The translations under genes were made by a program, and so were the position numbers. The notes under the pieces were generated by a model. That model made no database searches. It was not told the DNA's origin and saw only the letters and a program-made list of their open reading frames with translations. Shown here in pieces: positions 7,001 through 14,883 of a stretch of 22,341 nt of DNA; position 1 is the stretch's first letter, and each line of letters opens with the position of its first letter. Source of the stretch: a virus; IMG/VR virus record IMGVR_UViG_3300019776_000520, positions 1-22,341 of that record; one strand, given 5' to 3'.

Positions 7001-9081
7001 GCAAGGGCGACAACTACGCAGGCACGCTGTACGAGAAATTCAGCACCAACAGCCCCGACTTCAAGACCGCGCTGGAGAACTTCACGCTCGACCTGAAGCA
7101 GTCCACCATCCAGGCGCTGCAGTCCGTCACCGATATCCCGGAGACGGTCAAAAAGATGCTCAAGGGCGTGGACGCCGAGGGCCTGAGCGAAGAGGCTGCC
7201 AACGCGCTGCTGGAGTCCATCAACGCCCAGATCGTCGGGGTGCAGAACCTCACCAGCGCATTCGAGGCCATGGGCCTGGACAAGCTGGCAGAGATGGGCT
7301 TCGACGCCGCTGCGGGCTTGGCTGCTGCCGCTGGTGGGTTCGACAAGCTGCAAACCAACCTCAACACCTACTACGACAACTTCTACACCGACGAAGAAAA
7401 GCGCGCCAACCTGCAAAAGCAGGTGGACAAGCAATTCGCCGAGCTGGGCATCGACGTGCCCAAGAACCGCGACGAATTCCGCCGCCTGGTGGAGGGCACG
7501 CTGGAACAGGTGGATGTGCAGGACAAGGCCCGCGCCTCTCTGTCCAAGCAGATCAACGACGCCATCGCAGGCGCTGGCAAGGATGGCTTCACGCTGGCCG
7601 ATGCCGGTGGCCGCAGCCTCGTATCGACCATCAATCCTGCGCTGCTGGGCAACGGCCCCGCCGACCCAGCGCTGGCTGGCAAGCTCAACGGGTTCCTGGC
7701 TGGCGTCAGCGACCTGGCCGCCAAGGGCCTCGACCCGGAAGCATTCGACAAGGGACTGGCTGGGCTGATCGATGTGAACGCCGAGGTGCTGGGCATCGGC
7801 AAGGACGCCTCAAAGACGGCCGCCACGCTGCTGGCTCTGTCTGGCACGTTCGCACAGCTGAACGAGTCCGCCGACGACGCAGCAGCCCGCATCGCCAAAG
7901 AGCAGGCCGACGCCCGCGACAAGGCCCTGCGCGGCTTGGAGCGCGCCATCGATGCCGAAAAGAAGGCGCTGCAGTCGCAGATCGACGTGGCGCGCGAAGT
8001 GGCCGACACCATGAGCGGCCTGTTCGACCTGCTCAAGACCAATGTGCAAGAGCTGTACGGCGAGGTGGACTCCACCCGCGCCATGCTGGCTGTGCAGGGC
8101 AACGACTTCATCACCCAGGCGCTGGCCACCGCCCGCACCACGGGCTACCTGCCCGACCAGACCCAACTGGCAGACGCCATCAGCGCCGCGCGTGGCGGTC
8201 TGGACTCCGCTGGCTACGCCAGCCAGTTCGAGCTGGACCGCGACCGCCTGGTGCTGGCCGGAAAACTGTCGGAGCTGGAGGGGCTGACCGGCAAGCAGCT
8301 CACCAGCGCTGAGCGCACGGTGAAGGAGCTGGAGGCCCAAAGCGACCAGCTGGACAAGACGCTCGACTACTGGAAGCAGCAGATCGACATCGCCAACGGC
8401 ACGTATGAAGCCACCCTGAGCGTCACTGAAGCCATCAAGGATCTTGAGGCGCTGATGTTCCCGAAGGCTTCTTCGGCTAGTTCTGCAAGTGGATCTGGTC
8501 GCGCAGGAGGGCCTACCGGTGCTGGGGGGACGGCCTTTGGCCCTGGGGCAAACACCTCGACTAAGTATCAGACGCCAGTGGGCGGCTACACGGGCGGCAC
8601 CATCTATGCAGGCGTGAGCCTCGATCAGGAAAGGCGGCTCGACAAGTATGCCGCTGGGTATCACGCCTTTGACGGCACTGGCGATGCGGAAGGTTTGAAC
8701 AAGTGGATCGCCGACAACAAGCTCACCCCCGAAGACCTTGCAGGCCTGTCTGGCCTGTACGAATCGGACTGGGAGCGTTGGTACAAGGCCAACAACATTC
8801 CCGCATTCGCAGTCGGCACCAACTACGTGCCGCGCGACATGCTGGCTCAGATCCATGAGGGTGAGGCCATCGTGCCCAAGGCTTACAACCCGGCGGCCAA
8901 TCCGGGCATGAGTGGCGGTGGGCAGACGGAAGCGCTTTTAGCAGCGCTGCTAGAGCAAAACGCTCGCCTAGAAACCCGTCTCGCAGCCATTGAGGGGCAC
9001 ACCCAGGACACCAGCCGCGCCACCAACGGCAACCCGATTTCCCCGGTGCCCATGGCGCTTGTTGAGGACGAAACCGTATGA
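4063..9081 (+). CDS. Tail tape measure protein
   Basis: 1672 residues, by far the largest gene and in the standard position after the chaperone pair. The N-terminus (residues ~30-130: '[34 protein letters not shown]' and '[28 protein letters not shown]') is the conserved prophage tape-measure domain. Long charged coiled-coil stretches rich in Ala, Glu, Lys and Gln cover residues ~250-740. A Gly/Ala-rich hydrophobic region at ~740-860 may insert into or cross the membrane during DNA entry. More helices follow, then a Ser/Gly linker near residue 1470. The C-terminus has the common '[29 protein letters not shown]' motif of tape measure proteins. The protein sets tail length as a ruler inside the tube. 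Its TGA overlaps the next ATG (ATGA). Confidence 0.93.
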   Translation: [1672 protein letters not shown]

Positions 9082-10013
9082 ACATCCTCGTCCCCATCAC
9101 CATCACCGACGCCATGATCGGCGCGGGCACCACCATTGCAGAGCCTGCGGCTGGCGAAACGGCGTGGGTGTCTGCTAGCAACTATGTGTTGGGCGACCGC
9201 CGCATCCGCACCACAACTCATCGCGTGTACGAATGTGTCCAGGCGCACACGGGGCGCACGGCTCTGCCGGAGGTTGATACTGCATTCTGGCTTGATGCTG
9301 GGCCTACGCAGCGCTTCGCTCCCTTCGATACCTACACCAGCACGGCGGCCACGGCCACAGCCAGCATCACCTACGTGCTGAGCCCTGGCTACTTCAACGC
9401 TATCAGCCTGTACGGCCTCACCGGCACGCAGATCGTGGTGAGCGTGAAGGATGCGCCCGGCGGCACAGAAATCTATCGCTACCCGGCCACCGGCGCTGCG
9501 AGCCTCACCGAACCGCCCACGGGCTGGTACGACTACATGTTCGGCAAGCGCCGTGCCATTCAAAAGCTGGTGCTGAGCAATCTGCCCATCCGTCCCACGG
9601 CTGAACTTACCGTCACCGTCACTGCGGCCTCGGGTGCGGCGGTGGGTATCGGAATGATCAACGTGGGCGACCTCACCCCGCTGCTCGGCGATGCGGAGTG
9701 GGGCGGTGTCACGGGTGGCGCGTCGGCAGAGCCAACTAGCTACAGCTACATCAAAACCAACGACGACGGCACCACCACCATCAAGCGGCGCGGGAAGGCC
9801 ACCAACCTGCGCGCAACGGTTGTCATCCCGCGCCAGAAGGCAGACGCCGCACTGGCCACCGTGCAGCAGGTGCTCGATGTGCCGGTGTCGTGGATCGCCA
9901 CTACCTCCCAAGGCTTCGACGGCCTGAACGTCTTTGGCATCGGCAGCTGCTCCATGAGCTACGACAGCTACGGCATTGCCACCCTGCAGGTCAATGTGAA
10001 AGGACTTATCTAA
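9078..10013 (+). CDS. Distal tail protein with a carbohydrate-binding-like segment
   Basis: 311 residues, overlapping the tape measure stop by ATGA. Residues ~28-60 (WVSASNYVLGDRRIRTTTHRVYECVQAHTG) resemble the short aromatic chitin-binding/CBM5-12-like segments often seen in phage tail proteins. The rest is strand-rich, with Thr-rich repeats and a C-terminus ending VNVKGLI. The place right after the tape measure suggests a baseplate or tail-tip component. The exact equivalent (distal tail, hub or minor tail protein) cannot be fixed from the sequence alone. Confidence 0.55.
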   Translation: MNILVPITITDAMIGAGTTIAEPAAGETAWVSASNYVLGDRRIRTTTHRVYECVQAHTGRTALPEVDTAFWLDAGPTQRFAPFDTYTSTAATATASITYVLSPGYFNAISLYGLTGTQIVVSVKDAPGGTEIYRYPATGAASLTEPPTGWYDYMFGKRRAIQKLVLSNLPIRPTAELTVTVTAASGAAVGIGMINVGDLTPLLGDAEWGGVTGGASAEPTSYSYIKTNDDGTTTIKRRGKATNLRATVVIPRQKADAALATVQQVLDVPVSWIATTSQGFDGLNVFGIGSCSMSYDSYGIATLQVNVKGLI

Positions 10014-10687
10014 TGGCAATCGTTGCCCCAACTCCGGTCGATGCGCTTCCCACGGCGCCAGACCCCAACGACCGCGCTACGTTCGATTCGCGGGCGTACC
10101 CGTTCCAGCAGGCTCTGAGCGGCGCCTACCGCACACAGATGAATGCGCTTGCTGACAACGTCAACAGCAACGCGACAGAAACGCAGTCGCTGGCAAATGC
10201 CGCATCCTCTGCTGCAGCATCAGCTGCCGACGTGCAGGCTGTGGTGTTGGGCGCGGCCAACTTCAAAGGGCTCTGGTCCAGCTTGACGGGCCCACTGCTC
10301 AAGCCTGCCACCGTGAAAGACAACGGGCGGTTCTGGCTGCTGCTGGCTGACTTGGCGGATGTGACGGCAGCAGTGCCAGGTGTGTCCGCGTCATGGACCG
10401 CCCTGGACACCGGCGTGGCGCCAACCCAGTACATCACCAGCAACACCACGGTGGTGCCAGGCGTGCGCTACATCATCGGCGCCACTGGCATCACGCTCAA
10501 CATGTCCGGCGTCACCTGGGTGAAGGGTGACTACTTCGGCGTGCGCGAGGCCATCGGCGCTGGCACCTACATCATCAATTTCGGCACCACCAAGGACCGC
10601 ACGCTGACGCGCGGCAGCTACGTGGTGACAGCTGGCTATCGCCAGCTCGACCGAACCTACGAAGACGCAACCCGAGGGCTTATCTGA
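10013..10687 (+). CDS. Tail fibre-like protein
   Basis: 224 residues from ATG 10013, which overlaps the preceding TAA (TAATG). Residues ~1-35 (APTPVDALPTAPDPNDRATFDSRAYPFQQALSGAY) form a proline-containing attachment-like N-terminus common in prophage fibre proteins. It is followed by an Ala/Ser/Asn helical stretch (~36-75), possibly a trimeric coiled coil, and then a beta-rich C-terminal domain. It ends TRGLI, similar to the KGLI end of the previous protein. It is likely a short side or tip fibre. There is no catalytic motif, and the call is by composition and context. Confidence 0.6.
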   Translation: MAIVAPTPVDALPTAPDPNDRATFDSRAYPFQQALSGAYRTQMNALADNVNSNATETQSLANAASSAAASAADVQAVVLGAANFKGLWSSLTGPLLKPATVKDNGRFWLLLADLADVTAAVPGVSASWTALDTGVAPTQYITSNTTVVPGVRYIIGATGITLNMSGVTWVKGDYFGVREAIGAGTYIINFGTTKDRTLTRGSYVVTAGYRQLDRTYEDATRGLI

Positions 10688-11535
10688 TGCCGAACACTCT
10701 CAACACGCTGGACAACATTGGAGGCGGCAGCAACGGCGCCTCGGCCTTCACGCTCAACTTTGATGTAAGCGGCACCTTCACAGCGCCGTTTGCGCTGACC
10801 GTCAACCTGGTGGTGCAGGCAGCAGGCGGATCTGGTGGGGCGGGCAATGTGGCGCTGGGGGGGAATTCCGGGCCATGGGGTATCAAGCAAATCAGTATGG
10901 CTGCTGGCGATGTGCTGGCCATCACCATTCCCGCCGCTGCGGCCGGCGTGACGGGTAGCGGGGTTGCTGGCAACAACGGCGGAACGACGACCGTCACGCT
11001 CAACGGCGTCACCATCCTGACGGCTACCGGCGGCGAGGGCGGACCAGCTTCGGCAAGTTTTGCAGCGCTCAATCCTGCCACGGTGGTGTCCGCGATCACG
11101 GGGGCTGATGTTTGGTATCCAGGGCTTCAGTCGGGCGCCATGACGACTGGAGGTGTCAGTGGGCGCACGGGCGGCGCAGCAGTCAATGTGACCGGCAACG
11201 GCAAGGGGCGGTCATCGTCGTTGAGCGTGAGTGATGCCAGTGCGGGCGGAAGCATCGGCATCGCTTCGGCGGCAAGCCCCAGCATTGCAGTGGACCCGGT
11301 CAGCACCGTCAACATCTACACCTTTGGCATCTACCCGACAGGTAACGTCGGCAAAGGTGGCAACGGCAACAGCGGCGGAGACGGTAGCGCTGGCGGCGCC
11401 TTTGCTGGCGGTGGCGCTGGATCAGCTAAAGGCGGTGCTGGCGGCTGGGGCGGTGGCGGCGGCGGGTCTGGGTCTGGCCTCAGTGGGCCTGGCGGCCCTG
11501 CCTATGTCAGTCTCAGAATCGTGAAGGATCAATGA
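10687..11535 (+). CDS. Glycine-rich tail tip/adhesin-like protein
   Basis: 282 residues with TGATG overlap to the gene before. The N-terminal ~190 residues are Ala/Gly/Thr/Val-rich. Residues ~220-270 are a dense glycine-rich tract (GKGGNGNSGGDGSAGG..., GGWGGGGGGSGSG), resembling the polyglycine stretches of T-even gp38-type adhesins that build a polyglycine helix sandwich displaying receptor-binding loops. The C-terminus closes with a short strand (PAYVSLRIVKDQ). The likely role is receptor binding at the fibre tip. Similarity to gp38 is by composition only. Another glycine-rich fibre type is possible. Confidence 0.55.
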   Translation: MPNTLNTLDNIGGGSNGASAFTLNFDVSGTFTAPFALTVNLVVQAAGGSGGAGNVALGGNSGPWGIKQISMAAGDVLAITIPAAAAGVTGSGVAGNNGGTTTVTLNGVTILTATGGEGGPASASFAALNPATVVSAITGADVWYPGLQSGAMTTGGVSGRTGGAAVNVTGNGKGRSSSLSVSDASAGGSIGIASAASPSIAVDPVSTVNIYTFGIYPTGNVGKGGNGNSGGDGSAGGAFAGGGAGSAKGGAGGWGGGGGGSGSGLSGPGGPAYVSLRIVKDQ

Positions 11536-11954
11536 TGCGCATCGAAATCTTGGACGGTGAAACCGTCATCAACACCATCTTGGCTGACGAAGAGTTTGCC
11601 GAGGCCCAATACCCCGGAGCATGGCGAGTGGCGGCCGTGCAGGATGAGCCCACATCCCCGCCGCCCCACATCACGAAGTTGGCCTTTCGCAACCGATTCA
11701 CGCGCGCGGAGAAGGTGGCCATTGAAATGGCGGCTCTCGACAACCCCGCCGCGCCCCTTGCTCAGCGGCAGCAGGCGGCAGCGTTGCGAGCGGATCTGAA
11801 AGACCAGCAGGACGCCACATATATCGACCTGGGGCGCGCTGACCTGCAGGCCGGTGTGCAGGCGCTGGAGGCGGCTGGTCTGCTGGCTGCAGGCCGTGCC
11901 GAGCAGATCCTGACCGCACCCATAACAGACATCGAGCGCTACAAGGGGCAGTGA
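11532..11954 (+). CDS. Small fibre-associated protein of unknown function
   Basis: 140 residues from ATG 11532, with a second ATG at once at 11535. The previous stop lies between them (ATGATG/TGA), so either can serve. It begins RIEILDGETVINTILADEEFAEAQYPGAWR, a short beta domain common in proteins encoded just after prophage fibre genes. It continues as a helical Ala/Gln-rich region (residues ~55-125). Such genes are often called tail fibre assembly or hypothetical proteins. A chaperone or fibre-end role is only inferred from position. Confidence 0.5.
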   Translation: MMRIEILDGETVINTILADEEFAEAQYPGAWRVAAVQDEPTSPPPHITKLAFRNRFTRAEKVAIEMAALDNPAAPLAQRQQAAALRADLKDQQDATYIDLGRADLQAGVQALEAAGLLAAGRAEQILTAPITDIERYKGQ

Positions 11955-12421
11955 TGCGCGCCGCCTTCTACAAAGGCACGCGCCCCGGCGTGCAGGCCGT
12001 GTACAGCCACGCCGTGCAGTGGGTGGACCGTGGCCCATACAGCCACTGCGAGCTGGTGTTCTCCGATGGGATGAGCGCCAGTGCCAGCTGGACGGATGGC
12101 GGTGTGCGCTTCAAGCGCATCGACTACGACCCGGATCACTGGGACTTCATCGAACTGCCCGACCACCTGGAGCCCGCTGCCCGCGCCTGGTTTGAGGCGC
12201 ACGAGGGCGAGCCTTACGACCTGGCGGGCAACCTGCGCTTTGTGTGCTGGCTGGTGCGCGAGGCGCCCGATGGCTGGTTTTGCAGCGAGGCGGAGGGCGC
12301 AGCGCTGGGCATCTTGGAACCCTGGCGATTGGGACCCAACGGGCTGGCGGCGCTGTTGCTCAGCATGTACCCACAGCAACCCTCCTCGGCGGGTTTTCTT
12401 TTGCCTGAAGGAACCCCATGA
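11954..12421 (+). CDS. Permuted NlpC/P60 (YiiX-like) cysteine hydrolase-like protein
   Basis: 155 residues from ATG 11954; a GTG at 11951 would add one residue. The order of candidate catalytic residues is His first (His31 in GPYSHCELVF) and Cys later (Cys110 in GWFCSEAEG), as in circularly permuted papain-like NlpC/P60 proteins. 'GEPYDLAGNLRFVCWL' sits between them. It may cleave peptidoglycan peptides or amide bonds during entry, or be structural. It is placed at the end of the tail module, as tail-tip hydrolases often are. The last ~15 residues are encoded across a terminator-like hairpin at 12379-12402. The fold assignment is from motif order. Confidence 0.6.
   Translation: MRAAFYKGTRPGVQAVYSHAVQWVDRGPYSHCELVFSDGMSASASWTDGGVRFKRIDYDPDHWDFIELPDHLEPAARAWFEAHEGEPYDLAGNLRFVCWLVREAPDGWFCSEAEGAALGILEPWRLGPNGLAALLLSMYPQQPSSAGFLLPEGTP
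12379..12402 (+). terminator. Possible intrinsic terminator inside the 3' end of the NlpC-like gene
   Basis: ACCCTCC/GGCGGGT pairs over six of seven positions around a very short loop and is followed by TTTTCTTTT. It resembles the GGCGGGTTTT-type terminators between phage modules. It lies within coding sequence, about 20 nt before the stop, and may end part of the tail transcripts. The stem contains one mismatch, so strength is uncertain. Confidence 0.4.
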
Positions 12422-13107
12422 ACTACCACAAGCACCTGCGGGCGGCCGGTGTGCCAGATCACTACCACCCGGCCGCCATTGCTGCCCTGGAGGGCGCCCG
12501 CGAGCGCGCGCAGGGCCTCACCTGGGGCAAGTGGCGCGTGCGCCTGTTCAAGGCGGGCAAGATCGCCCAGCTGCTGCCCTGGGCGGCCGAGCGCCTGGTG
12601 GACGTGCGCCCCGACCTGGCCGATTGGGACATTGCTCCCATGGTCAACATCACCGCGCACGGCGATAACGTGCCATGGGTGGAGACACCCGAGGGCGGGC
12701 GCCCCGCGCCTGGCCAGTGGCTGGACCCTGCAGACGCGCAGGCCATCGCCGCCAACTACTGGCTGCCAGGCACCCACCCGCGCAGCCCCGAGAGCCGCAA
12801 GGCTTGGTACAGGCGCAACGCCGGGGAGTACCGCGCTTGGCGCCTCGGTGTCCCGGTAGACCTGTCCACCGGTGTGCAGGTGTGGCGCGGCAACGGCGCC
12901 ACCGTGTATCGCTGCGGCGATGCATGGCAGCTGCAGGCCGCTGAGCAGCTGGTGGGGCCCCTGCACCTGCAGATCCGCGTGGGCTATGAGATCAGCAACG
13001 TGTGGCACGAGCCATCGGGGCAGCAAGCCTGGTGGCCCATCGCGGGCCATGACCTGCGCGCGCCCGTCACCTGGTCGGCGTTGCCTGCATGGGGTGCCGA
13101 TGCCTGA
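12418..13107 (+). CDS. Phage protein of unknown function between tail and lysis modules
   Basis: 229 residues from ATG 12418, with AAGGA at 12408-12412 and ATGA overlap with the gene before. It starts MNYHKHLRAAGVPDHYHPAAIAAL and is rich in Trp, Pro and Arg, with no signal peptide and no membrane span. Features include 'DNVPWVETPEGGRPAPGQWLDPADAQAIAANYWLPGTHPRS' and a Trp-rich C-terminus 'WHEPSGQQAWWPIAGHDLR'. I do not recognise the family with confidence. It overlaps the first holin-like gene by 8 nt, so it is part of the same late operon. Confidence 0.6.
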   Translation: MNYHKHLRAAGVPDHYHPAAIAALEGARERAQGLTWGKWRVRLFKAGKIAQLLPWAAERLVDVRPDLADWDIAPMVNITAHGDNVPWVETPEGGRPAPGQWLDPADAQAIAANYWLPGTHPRSPESRKAWYRRNAGEYRAWRLGVPVDLSTGVQVWRGNGATVYRCGDAWQLQAAEQLVGPLHLQIRVGYEISNVWHEPSGQQAWWPIAGHDLRAPVTWSALPAWGADA

Positions 13108-13525
13108 GCCCGTATCGTCTACCGCTGCCGGGGTCCTCACGGTGGCCACTGCCACTGCCACCAGCACCATGATCACCGCGTTTGGCGTGTCGCTGGGGCT
13201 GCGGGTCGATGTGCTGATTGCTGGCTTTGCCGGTGCCCTGGTGGCCATCATCCTGCTCAATGCTGTTCCGGGCAGCAGCGACACCTGGCGCGAGCTGCTG
13301 CGCACCACTGTGCGCCGCATGTTTGTTGCCATCGCCAGCAGCCTCACGGCGGGCTACCTGGCCCCGCTGGCCCTGCTGGCCGCGCAGCTGCCCGACAGCC
13401 TGCTGCTGGGCGGTGCCTTTGCCGTGGGTGGTGGTGCGCAGCAGGTGCTGGTGTTTGCCATCAAGCGCATCAGCGGCCAGGTGCAACCCGCGCCGCAGCA
13501 GCCCGGGGGAGGTGCCACGCCATGA
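13100..13525 (+). CDS. Holin-like membrane protein 1
   Basis: 141 residues from ATG 13100. At least two to three hydrophobic segments are visible: residues ~10-30 (AGVLTVATATATSTMITAFGV), ~36-54 (DVLIAGFAGALVAIILLNAV) and ~80-118 (YLAPLALLAAQLPDSLLLGGAFAVGG...). A short polar tail rich in Pro and Gln ends it. Position directly before a second small membrane protein, endolysin and spanin genes makes a pore-forming holin, or a partner of one, the best guess. There is no family-specific motif. It overlaps the next gene by ATGA. Confidence 0.6.
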   Translation: MPEPVSSTAAGVLTVATATATSTMITAFGVSLGLRVDVLIAGFAGALVAIILLNAVPGSSDTWRELLRTTVRRMFVAIASSLTAGYLAPLALLAAQLPDSLLLGGAFAVGGGAQQVLVFAIKRISGQVQPAPQQPGGGATP

Positions 13526-13821
13526 CCACCGCAACGTCACTTATCACCGCGCTGGCCGTGGTGCACTGGGTGTCTGGCCTCATCGTGCTGGCCGAGGCCC
13601 TCAACAAGCTGGAGCGCACAGCCCCCTGCAGGCGCGGCTTGCCAGTGCGCGAGCGCGCCACCGAATGGCTCAAGGCCATCGCCTGGGCCCTGCTGGCCGT
13701 GGGCGGCGCCGGCGCACTCATCACCCCGCTGCTGCCCCTGGAGCAACCCACGCTGCAAGACGCCTGCGTGCTGCTGGGGTTTGCAACGCTCATCGTTCGT
13801 ACTCGCGTCAAGGAGGGCTGA
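13522..13821 (+). CDS. Holin-like membrane protein 2
   Basis: 99 residues with two predicted membrane spans: residues ~7-25 (LITALAVVHWVSGLIVLAEAL) and ~50-72 (AIAWALLAVGGAGALITPLLPL), with a charged cytoplasmic-type loop between them (NKLERTAPCRRGLPVRERATEW). It starts at ATG 13522, overlapping the previous TGA. Size and topology fit a class II holin. One of the two neighbouring membrane proteins may be the holin and the other an antiholin, but the sequence does not show which. Confidence 0.6.
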   Translation: MTTATSLITALAVVHWVSGLIVLAEALNKLERTAPCRRGLPVRERATEWLKAIAWALLAVGGAGALITPLLPLEQPTLQDACVLLGFATLIVRTRVKEG

Positions 13822-13822
13822 C

Positions 13823-14371
13823 ATGCTCACTGCACAACAACTGCGCGCCGCCACCGGCTGCACCGCCGCCCGGGCCGATGACTGGCTGCCGCACATCACC
13901 AAGGCGTGCGAAACCTTCGCCATCAACACGCCAGCCCGACTGGCCGCTTTCTTGGCCCAGATCGGCCACGAATCCGGGCGCCTGGTATACGTGCGCGAAA
14001 TCTGGGGCCCCACGCCCGCGCAGCAGCGCTATGAGGGCAGGGCAGACCTGGGCAATACCCAGCCAGGGGACGGAAAACGCTACATGGGGCGCGGCCTCAT
14101 CCAGACCACCGGCCGCGCCAACTACTGCGCCACACGCGACGGCCTGGCCGCGTACCTGCCCAGTGTGCCCGATCTGGAGGCCTATCCCGCACTGCTGGAG
14201 CGCCCCGACCTGGCCGCCATCAGCGCCGCCTGGTTCTGGCACAGCCGCGAGCTCAATACCTTTGCCGACCTGGGCGACTTCATCCGCATCACCAAGCGCA
14301 TCAACGGCGGCACCAACGGCCTGGCCGACCGGCTGGCGCTGTATGAGGCGGCAAAGGCGGTGCTGCTGTGA
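13823..14371 (+). CDS. Endolysin, glycoside hydrolase family 19 (chitinase-like)
   Basis: 182 residues from ATG 13823 with a near-ideal AGGAGGG Shine-Dalgarno sequence at 13811-13817, the strongest in the late region. The GH19 signature is clear: 'FLAQIGHESGRLVYVREIW' carries the candidate acid Glu50 (HES). 'RYEGRADLGNTQPGDGKRYMGRGLIQTTGRANY' is the typical phage GH19 substrate-cleft segment, and 'RITKRINGG' the C-terminal motif. It cleaves peptidoglycan glycan strands after the holin opens the membrane. No signal sequence is present, so export depends on the holin. The stop overlaps the GTG of the spanin gene. Confidence 0.9.
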   Translation: MLTAQQLRAATGCTAARADDWLPHITKACETFAINTPARLAAFLAQIGHESGRLVYVREIWGPTPAQQRYEGRADLGNTQPGDGKRYMGRGLIQTTGRANYCATRDGLAAYLPSVPDLEAYPALLERPDLAAISAAWFWHSRELNTFADLGDFIRITKRINGGTNGLADRLALYEAAKAVLL

Positions 14372-14883
14372 TCCCGCTGCCGACCTCTCACCTCATCGCC
14401 GCTGGTGTCGCCGCCGCTGTCGGGTTTGGCGCCGCCTGGTGGTCGCAGGGCAACCGCTACGGGCTGGAGATTGAAAAGCTCAAGCACCAGGCCACCAGCA
14501 ACCAGCTGGCAGGCGCCAACAAGGCCGTGCAGGACATGGCCGGATTTCAGAAGGGACTGAACGATGCACTCGCCAATTTTCAAGCGACCGGCCAGCGCAA
14601 CGCGGCAGCGCAGCAGGATCTGGACCGCAGCCTGCGTGACCTGCGCACTACTGCTGCAGGCCTGCGGGGCGACTTTGCCGGCCTGCCAGCCCGCATCGAG
14701 CGAGCTGCCCAGCCCGCCCTCGCAGAGTACGCCGCAGCCTGCACAGCCGTATTCGAAGACCTGGCAGCTGCAGGTGGACGACTGGCGGAGCGTGGTGGAG
14801 ACATCGCGCGCAAAGCTGAAGGGCACGCAGCTGATGCGGGATTGATGCGGGAGGCGTGGCCCGCTAAATCAAGGGCACCATGA
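14368..14883 (+). CDS. Rz-like inner-membrane spanin subunit
   Basis: 171 residues from GTG 14368, which overlaps the endolysin TGA (GTGA). One N-terminal membrane anchor (residues ~8-25, HLIAAGVAAAVGFGAAWW) is followed by a long periplasmic helical region rich in Ala, Gln and Arg (residues ~30-100), as in i-spanins. It directly follows the endolysin and contains the Rz1-like lipoprotein gene in another frame. With that partner it should fuse inner and outer membranes in the last step of lysis. Its C-terminus overlaps the next small gene by ATGA. Confidence 0.75.
   Translation: MIPLPTSHLIAAGVAAAVGFGAAWWSQGNRYGLEIEKLKHQATSNQLAGANKAVQDMAGFQKGLNDALANFQATGQRNAAAQQDLDRSLRDLRTTAAGLRGDFAGLPARIERAAQPALAEYAAACTAVFEDLAAAGGRLAERGGDIARKAEGHAADAGLMREAWPAKSRAP
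14564..14845 (+). CDS. Embedded Rz1-like outer-membrane lipoprotein (o-spanin)
   Basis: 93 residues read in the +1 frame wholly inside the Rz-like gene. A basic N-terminus (KRPASATRQRSR) is followed by a hydrophobic stretch and the lipobox-like LLLQACG, giving a lipidated Cys at about residue 34. The mature part is short and Pro/Ser/Gln-rich (PACQPASSELPSPPSQSTPQPAQP), as expected for Rz1. The overlap geometry, with o-spanin nested in i-spanin, is the classical embedded arrangement. The Gln at -2 of the lipobox and the fairly long signal peptide are slightly atypical. Confidence 0.75.
   Translation: MHSPIFKRPASATRQRSRIWTAACVTCALLLQACGATLPACQPASSELPSPPSQSTPQPAQPYSKTWQLQVDDWRSVVETSRAKLKGTQLMRD

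Noticed and set aside
6175-7434. 419-codon - strand frame inside the tape measure gene
   Set aside because: High-GC antisense shadow of a clear tape measure protein.
9078-11535. Possible further VR copies in the tail fibre genes
   Set aside because: Scanning for the invariant TR blocks (such as the CAGGACTTCGAGTACGG core) found no copy outside the TR and the two targets.
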